Part shown: positions 58,834 to 64,000 of the stretch, piece by piece
Numbering within the stretch: position 1 is the first letter of the stretch
How the letters are laid out: each line of letters opens with the position of its first letter
NCBI RefSeq assembly: GCF_032911225.1
Contig: NZ_CP136600.1
Coordinates: forward strand, 1,426,001 to 1,490,000
DNA from: Thalassotalea fonticola
Lineage (GTDB): Bacteria; Pseudomonadota; Gammaproteobacteria; Enterobacterales; Alteromonadaceae
DNA length: 64,000 nucleotides
Direction of reading: 5' to 3'
The notes under the pieces: model-generated
What the model was told of the DNA's origin: nothing
Seen by the model: only the letters and a program-made list of their open reading frames with translations
Database searches by the model: none
Translations under genes and position numbers: made by a program

Positions 58834-61149
58834 TTATTGCCATGGCCAAAATGGTAACAAATTATCTCTATAGGTTTGGTACGTTATTCCCTGTTTAGTA
58901 AAGTTAAATTGTACCATTCCAGCTTTACTTGTATTGAGCTCAATAGCGCCCATTTGTTGGTAGCGCCCAACGACTTGAGGGACAGGCATATTCCAACGGT
59001 TTAAAAAACCACTGCTATAAACCACATATTTGGGCTGGACAAATTGCAAAAAACTGAAACTTGAAGAGCTTTTCGAGCCATGGTGCGGCGCGAGCAAAAC
59101 ATCTACTTTTGAAATTGATTTTGAATGTAATAATTGCAGCTCAACCTTGCTAGATATATCCCCAGGTAATAGCACTTTGTGCATGCCATCGCTTACTTCA
59201 ATCACACAAGAGTCATCGTTGTGCGCCCCTACTCTATCTACCGGTGATAGCATTTTTAACGTTAAGCCTTGCCAGTGTATTAACTTACCAGCAATACAAG
59301 GGCTATTATTTTTTAAATCAGCAAAATTTACTGCAAAAGATTTTACTAAGTTATGTTTTAGTAAATAATCTAAACCGCCTGCATGGTCGTTATCACTGTG
59401 GCTTAAAATCGTTAGGTCAAATTGCTGCATTCGGTGAGTAAGCAAATACGGTTTGATCACAGCTTCAACAAAATTAAATCCGCTAGGATAAGCAGCTCCA
59501 GTATCATACAAAATGGCTTGGCCATTTTTTTCAATCAAAACGGCTAAACCATGGCCAACATCAAATATCGTCATCAGCCAAAATTTATTGCCTTTTTGCC
59601 AAGTTCGATACCCTAGTTCAACTAAAGTTAGGTTAACCAAAACAGGAAATAGTAAGATAAACAGCCATTTTGAGTTGATTAAATGCAAACTTTGCAGAAA
59701 TATTGTTATTGGAATTAAGCAAATTATAATTAGTGCAACGATTGAAAATGCAACCGTAGAATACTCGAATCCAGCAAGCCAGTTAAGGTAATTCATACTA
59801 AGCTCAAGACAGTAATTGGCGATTTTAAACAACCATAACGCCAAAGAAGGCAAAAGAGGAAAAGTAAGCGTCGCAATTAAAATAATAGGAATTGCGGTGA
59901 ATGACAACCAAGGCACAACGATAATATTGGCAAGCGGCGCGACAATAGAAGCAGTTTTGAACAACAGTAATGTCACAGGTAATAAAAATAAACTGATCGC
60001 AACTTGTATCAGCAATAAAGAAAATATAATTCGTTGCCACTTCGATCTATTTTTGAATAAATATCGCCAGCGCCAAAAGCTAAATAAAATAACCAATACA
60101 GCGCTAAAAGATAAGTACAGACTGGCATCAAAAATAGCAAACGGTTCAATTAAAATAATGCTGCATAAACTTAGTAACAACCATTTAGTAATCGTCACTT
60201 TCGTACAACAAATTCTTAGCCCATAAAACCATAGCAGCATAATTAAAGCTCGAATTGTTGGCATTGAAAACCCAGCCAAATAAGAATAAGTACAAGCGAA
60301 GATTAAACTCATAATCATCGGATATAGATATAAGGTACGCTGCGATAATAGTCGTTTCGGCAAAAGCCAAATTATCAATTTCATTAATGTGAAGCCAAAT
60401 CCAGCGATGAGTCCCAAATGTAGGCCAGAAATGGCCATTAAGTGCTGTGTACCGGTAGTTTGTAACACTTGCCATATCGGCTTATCTATTTGAGATTTAT
60501 CTCCTAATGACAAGGCTAAAATTAATGATTTTAATGAGGAGTCAATGTTTGAATTTAATTGATCGTACAATATTTGCCTAACGCTTGGGTCTTTAAATAA
60601 CACCATATTCAGCGCTGATTTTTTCACATATCCTGATGCAACAAGATGATTTTTCAACAACCACTTTTGATACGAAAAACTGCCTTGGTTAGCAAAACCA
60701 TGCGCTGGTTTTAATTTTACTAATAAACGTACAATATCTCCTTGCGAAAGATTGATATCAACTTTCCGATACGTAATTCGAGCTAAGAATGGCTGTTTTA
60801 ATTGTTGCTCATTTATGGATAGTATTTCAATATTAAAACGAACTTCATCACTGCTACCTACGATTAAGGATTGCACTTTACCTTGAAGCAAAATATCGTT
60901 TAAATGTAAGCTACTAACATCTATATTGTTCTCATCAGCCCATGAATAATGAGTATTAGCAGCGAACAAAATATAGCCAACCCCACAAAACCAAGCGAGC
61001 AAGGGCAATAGGTTTTTATATAGACGAGAAAAAATACCGACACAAAAACAAGACAATGCCAGAAATAATAGATAATATAACGGCGGTACCTGCTCAAGCA
61101 GTAACGCGCAGCAAGCACCGATGAAAAATAACAGCAACCACCGTTCCAT
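58834..61149 (-). CDS. comEC: DNA internalization competence protein ComEC/Rec2
   Basis: ComEC forms the inner-membrane channel that brings single-stranded DNA into the cytoplasm during natural transformation. The 771 residues have an N-terminal DUF4131-type domain (about 30-200), the Competence domain with many membrane helices (HLMAISGLHLGLIAGFGF, SMPTIRALIMLLWFYGLRI), and a C-terminal metallo-beta-lactamase-like domain with TIFDVGHGLAVLI and the metal motif LSHSDNDHAGG. E. coli has ycaI-msbA-lpxK at the same place. No other competence gene is in the window. Confidence 0.94.
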   Translation of the reverse strand: MERWLLLFFIGACCALLLEQVPPLYYLLFLALSCFCVGIFSRLYKNLLPLLAWFCGVGYILFAANTHYSWADENNIDVSSLHLNDILLQGKVQSLIVGSSDEVRFNIEILSINEQQLKQPFLARITYRKVDINLSQGDIVRLLVKLKPAHGFANQGSFSYQKWLLKNHLVASGYVKKSALNMVLFKDPSVRQILYDQLNSNIDSSLKSLILALSLGDKSQIDKPIWQVLQTTGTQHLMAISGLHLGLIAGFGFTLMKLIIWLLPKRLLSQRTLYLYPMIMSLIFACTYSYLAGFSMPTIRALIMLLWFYGLRICCTKVTITKWLLLSLCSIILIEPFAIFDASLYLSFSAVLVILFSFWRWRYLFKNRSKWQRIIFSLLLIQVAISLFLLPVTLLLFKTASIVAPLANIIVVPWLSFTAIPIILIATLTFPLLPSLALWLFKIANYCLELSMNYLNWLAGFEYSTVAFSIVALIIICLIPITIFLQSLHLINSKWLFILLFPVLVNLTLVELGYRTWQKGNKFWLMTIFDVGHGLAVLIEKNGQAILYDTGAAYPSGFNFVEAVIKPYLLTHRMQQFDLTILSHSDNDHAGGLDYLLKHNLVKSFAVNFADLKNNSPCIAGKLIHWQGLTLKMLSPVDRVGAHNDDSCVIEVSDGMHKVLLPGDISSKVELQLLHSKSISKVDVLLAPHHGSKSSSSFSFLQFVQPKYVVYSSGFLNRWNMPVPQVVGRYQQMGAIELNTSKAGMVQFNFTKQGITYQTYRDNLLPFWPWQ

Positions 61150-61294
61150 AGTGAATTGTCCATAATTAATGCTGTAAATTAAATTGTAATACCAAATTAA
61201 TCAGTCAACTTGGTATAAATGAGTATAGTCGCTATTAACTTTCCTATACTGAAATATATAATGCTTAACAACACGCGAAAAATAAAGTTACTCT

Positions 61295-61804
61295 ATGCCT
61301 AAGAAAATGATCAAACGATGGTTGCCTGATCATCACACCATAAAATCTAACAAGCACCTGCAAATATTTGGTGATGTGTTGCATGACGCAAATTTATGGC
61401 ATCTTAATCGCCGCTCTGTGTCAAAAGCATTTGCTGTAGGGTTATTTTTTGCATTTGTACCTGTGCCTTTTCAAATGATATTAGCTGCAGGCATGGCAAT
61501 ATTGGTTCATTCAAACCTTCCCCTTTCAGTGGCTCTAGTGTGGTTAAGTAACCCGATAACTATTCCGCCAATTTTTTATGGCTGTTATAAATTGGGCACA
61601 GTGTTAATGGGTGTTCCGCCGCAAGACTTTGCTTTTGAATTAAGTGTAGAGTGGCTTACCACAAGCTTGTCAGCCGTTGCCGGGCCATTTTTACTTGGCT
61701 GTGCAGTTTGTGCTGTATTTTTCTCAATTGCGGGATATTTTACTATTAACAGTATTTGGCGTTTTTCAGTGGCAAGTAATTGGAGAAAGCGAAAACATAG
61801 ATAA
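61295..61804 (+). CDS. DUF2062 family membrane protein
   Basis: A 169-residue protein of the DUF2062 family. It starts PKKMIKRWLPDHHTIKSNKH, has NLWHLNRRSVSKAFAVGLFFAFVP (about 32-55) and three hydrophobic segments (about 47-70, 75-97, 125-150), and contains VWLSNPITIPPIFYGCYKLG, the most conserved family block. The function is unknown. It lies on the + strand, divergent from comEC and convergent with lolE. Confidence 0.92.
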   Translation: MPKKMIKRWLPDHHTIKSNKHLQIFGDVLHDANLWHLNRRSVSKAFAVGLFFAFVPVPFQMILAAGMAILVHSNLPLSVALVWLSNPITIPPIFYGCYKLGTVLMGVPPQDFAFELSVEWLTTSLSAVAGPFLLGCAVCAVFFSIAGYFTINSIWRFSVASNWRKRKHR

Positions 61805-61818
61805 GAACTTAACCAAGA

Positions 61819-61837
61819 CCCTGAAATAAATTCAGGG
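61819..61837. repeat. Hairpin CCCTGAA...TTCAGGG between DUF2062 gene and lolE
   Basis: A 7-bp stem with a 5-base loop after AGA, of the same design as 25770-25788. It lies between convergent genes, so it can act as a weak terminator. It has no T run. Confidence 0.45.
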
Positions 61838-61868
61838 AGTGAGGTTTCTGGGACATGGGAGCTTATTG

Positions 61869-61888
61869 CTTTTCGTTTCTCGTTTCTA
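61869..61888. repeat. One-armed heptamer repeat, copy G
   Basis: CTTTTCGTTTCTCGTTTCTA is the same as the right arm of copy F shortened by one heptamer. No facing arm is visible within 100 bases. It lies 18 bases from the lolE stop codon, between convergent genes. Confidence 0.65.
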
Positions 61889-61905
61889 GCTCCTCCTTTA
61901 TTCTT

Positions 61906-63156
61906 TTACCCACCTTGCCCTAACACTTGTGCTGGATCTATTTTTGTTGCTCGCCAAGCCGGATACAAGGTTGCAATTAAGCTTAAGATTAATGCTGCAA
62001 CAACCGTAAAAATAACATCTCGCATATCAAGCTCAGTTGGCAAGAAATCGATAAAATAAACATCACCAGATAAAAACTTAGTACCTAACATTGATTCAAT
62101 ACTGCGAACAATCTCAGTCAAATTTAACGATAAATACACACCAAGCATTGTACCTATTACTGCGCCAAGTACGCCATTTACCAATCCTTGATATACAAAA
62201 CTAAGCATAATGGTTTTAGGCTTAGCACCCATGGTTTTTAAAATAGCGATATCACCTTTTTTATCGTTTACCGCCATAAACAAGCTGGATACAATATTAA
62301 AGCTCGCAACGGCAATAACCATTAACATCACCACAAACATCACAGTGCGCAGTAATTGAATATCATTAAACACATGACCTTGAGTGCGTGTCCAATCATT
62401 CATATACACATAAATATCAAGTTGTTGGCCAATATCTCTGACAATCACCGGGGCTTGAAACACATCATCGACAGCAATTCTTAAACCATGAACATTTTCA
62501 CCAAGACCAGCGATTTCACTACCAATATTTAACGGCATGTAGGCAAGAGTTTCATCAATAGCACCGCCAAAATCAAAAATGGCTGCTATGCTCATATTAC
62601 GTTTTTTCGGCGCAGAAAATTGGTTACGGCTTTGCCCAGAATTAAGCCGAGGTAGTATCAGCTGTACCGTATCGCCTACCTGTACTTTTAGCTTTTTCGC
62701 AATACCTGCGCCAACCACTAACGACTGACCGGTTAAATTAGTCCACTCTCCGGAGCTGATGAAGTCGGTTATCTTTGATACATTAGTTTCAAGTTCAATA
62801 TCTACGGCTCTAACTTCCAACGCTTTAAGCTGCTCTCCTTTTTGTAATAAGCCGCCCAGTTTAATTACCGGCGCAGCAGCAAGTACATGCTCAAAAGATT
62901 CTAAGTGAGTTACTTGCTGTTGCCAGTTTTCAATAGGTTTACCTGCCGTAATATATTCGCCATGAGGAACAACAGATAACAAACGTTTGGCTAATTCACG
63001 TTCAAAACCATTCATCGCTGACAAGACTAAAATAAGCACCATCACCCCCAAGCCAATACCTATGGTTGAAGATGCCGATATAAACGAGGCAAAACCTTTG
63101 GTTCGATTAGAACGAACGTAGCGTAAGCCGATGAAAATACTTAACGGTTTAAACAT
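61906..63156 (-). CDS. lolE: Lipoprotein-releasing system permease LolE
   Basis: LolE is the lipoprotein-accepting membrane subunit of LolCDE, which extracts outer-membrane lipoproteins from the inner membrane and hands them to LolA. From the ATG at 63156 (GGAAAG eight bases upstream) it has 416 residues (E. coli 414): one N-terminal helix, a large periplasmic domain (about 50-270) and three C-terminal helices. The [17 protein letters not shown] and [15 protein letters not shown] end matches LolE rather than LolC. It overlaps the lolD stop by 8 bases. Confidence 0.95.
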   Translation of the reverse strand: MFKPLSIFIGLRYVRSNRTKGFASFISASSTIGIGLGVMVLILVLSAMNGFERELAKRLLSVVPHGEYITAGKPIENWQQQVTHLESFEHVLAAAPVIKLGGLLQKGEQLKALEVRAVDIELETNVSKITDFISSGEWTNLTGQSLVVGAGIAKKLKVQVGDTVQLILPRLNSGQSRNQFSAPKKRNMSIAAIFDFGGAIDETLAYMPLNIGSEIAGLGENVHGLRIAVDDVFQAPVIVRDIGQQLDIYVYMNDWTRTQGHVFNDIQLLRTVMFVVMLMVIAVASFNIVSSLFMAVNDKKGDIAILKTMGAKPKTIMLSFVYQGLVNGVLGAVIGTMLGVYLSLNLTEIVRSIESMLGTKFLSGDVYFIDFLPTELDMRDVIFTVVAALILSLIATLYPAWRATKIDPAQVLGQGG

Positions 63157-63826
63157 CAAGCAACTTTCCATGATCTAATTTTAATTGTCTGTCCATTCGT
63201 CCAGCCAAGGTCAAATCATGGGTAACAACAACAAAGCTGGTATTTTCAGAGCGGTTCAATTCTTGAATTAATTGAAATATTTGCTCTGCCGTATCAAAAT
63301 CCAAATTACCTGTTGGCTCATCTGCTAATACGAGAGAAGGTTTGGTTACCAAAGCCCGAGCAATAGCCACACGTTGGCGTTCGCCACCAGATAATTCAGA
63401 TGGGCGATGGTGAGTGCGATGACTAAGACCGACTTTAGCAAGCATGTTTTGTGCTTCTAACAATGCATCGACGGGCTTATCGCCGCGAATAAGAAGTGGC
63501 ATAGCAACATTCTCTTCTGCGCTGAATTCCATCATTAAATGATGAAACTGATAAATAAAGCCTAAATGTTTATTACGAAATTCAGCTCTTTTAGCCGCCG
63601 ACAAGCCATAAATATCAACATTATCAATTTCGACACTACCTGATGTGGGCGTGTCCAATGCCCCCGCTAAATGTAGGAAAGTACTTTTACCACAACCTGA
63701 ACTACCAACTATTGCCAGTAGTTCACCTGATTTAACGGATAAATCTAACCCCGTTAGTACTGCTGTCGTTTGCGGCCCTTGCTGATATTCTTTTACCAGT
63801 TGCTGGCACACTAACACATTATTCAT
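63149..63826 (-). CDS. lolD: Lipoprotein-releasing system ATPase LolD
   Basis: LolD is the ABC ATPase that drives lipoprotein release. The 225 residues (E. coli 233) have Walker [10 protein letters not shown] at 41-49, the Q-loop in [19 protein letters not shown], the ABC signature [15 protein letters not shown], Walker [13 protein letters not shown] and the switch His in VVVTHDL. It overlaps both lolC and lolE, so the three are translationally coupled. Confidence 0.97.
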   Translation of the reverse strand: MNNVLVCQQLVKEYQQGPQTTAVLTGLDLSVKSGELLAIVGSSGCGKSTFLHLAGALDTPTSGSVEIDNVDIYGLSAAKRAEFRNKHLGFIYQFHHLMMEFSAEENVAMPLLIRGDKPVDALLEAQNMLAKVGLSHRTHHRPSELSGGERQRVAIARALVTKPSLVLADEPTGNLDFDTAEQIFQLIQELNRSENTSFVVVTHDLTLAGRMDRQLKLDHGKLLDV

Positions 63827-64000
63827 TTCGTAAAACCTCAGCGGGTTGTGTTTTAGATGCTCTATAGGCCGGATACAAGGTTGCTGTGAAGCTCATCACC
63901 AATGCCGATAGAATAATAATTACTACTTGTTGATATTGTAAGTCGATAGGTAATGTTTGCATAACAAAGCCAGACCCCATAATGTTAACGCCAAACAATG
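63819..64000 (-). CDS. lolC: Lipoprotein-releasing system permease LolC, 3' end only
   Basis: The final 59 codons of a gene that enters from the right edge. The visible end has [20 protein letters not shown], a last hydrophobic segment, and then [20 protein letters not shown] with stop TAA at 63819-63821. This matches the LolC C-terminus ([21 protein letters not shown] in E. coli as I recall it). The stop overlaps the lolD ATG by 8 bases. Confidence 0.9.
   Translation of the reverse strand, partial: LFGVNIMGSGFVMQTLPIDLQYQQVVIIILSALVMSFTATLYPAYRASKTQPAEVLRNE

Noticed and set aside
59816..60226. 136-codon + strand frame opposite comEC
   Set aside because: Composition rich in Ile, Asn and Lys, antisense to membrane helices; no ribosome binding site.

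Overview
The window looks like a chromosomal stretch of a marine gammaproteobacterium of the order Alteromonadales, most likely Colwelliaceae (Colwellia/Thalassotalea type). That placement rests on AT-rich sequence, E. coli-like order of housekeeping genes, TonB-dependent receptors linked to sugar use, and protein similarities I recognise by eye; no search was run. I see no prophage, insertion sequence, CRISPR array, rRNA or tRNA gene.

Layout. 1-8.1 kb: the 3' part of queF, ppnN, xni, a DUF3192 protein and an NAD-type isocitrate dehydrogenase on the + strand, then the compact minus-strand operon gcvA-like / alpha-beta hydrolase / DUF423 / rlmM. 8.2-10.8 kb: a small accessory patch with an acidic exported protein, a 55-codon small ORF, a DUF2804 protein and a DUF393 thiol-redox protein. 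10.9-23.2 kb: a sucrose catabolic locus. It holds pgi, fructokinase, a TonB-dependent receptor, an MFS sugar transporter, a cytoplasmic sucrose phosphorylase and a LacI-type regulator, followed by a second TonB-dependent receptor of unknown substrate. Near-identical palindromes (core CTTAATCGATTAAG) lie upstream of the first receptor and in the transporter/phosphorylase divergent region, and are probably the LacI-family operator. 23.6-28.7 kb: kdsA, a DUF819 membrane protein, sirB1, sirB2 and sstT.

28.7-50 kb: the conserved envelope/translation cluster, all on the minus strand and transcribed rpsB-tsf-pyrH-frr-uppS-cdsA-dxr-rseP-bamA-skp-lpxD-fabZ-lpxA-lpxB-rnhB-dnaE-accA-tilS. It joins ribosome biogenesis, isoprenoid carrier and phospholipid synthesis, outer-membrane protein assembly and lipid A synthesis. 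50.3-54.8 kb: map-glnD-dapD, divergent from rpsB. 55-64 kb: kdsB, a Trm112-like protein, lpxK, msbA and comEC on the minus strand, a DUF2062 protein on the + strand, then lolE, lolD and the 3' end of lolC.

The least explained signals are non-coding. One is a dispersed family of intergenic elements built from the heptamer AGAAACG in inverted arms, found at seven places, mostly at gene 3' ends. The other is a block of about five tandem 52-bp units between tsf and pyrH, each able to form a hairpin with compensatory base changes between copies. A consensus DnaA box facing a one-mismatch box sits beside the largest heptamer array.
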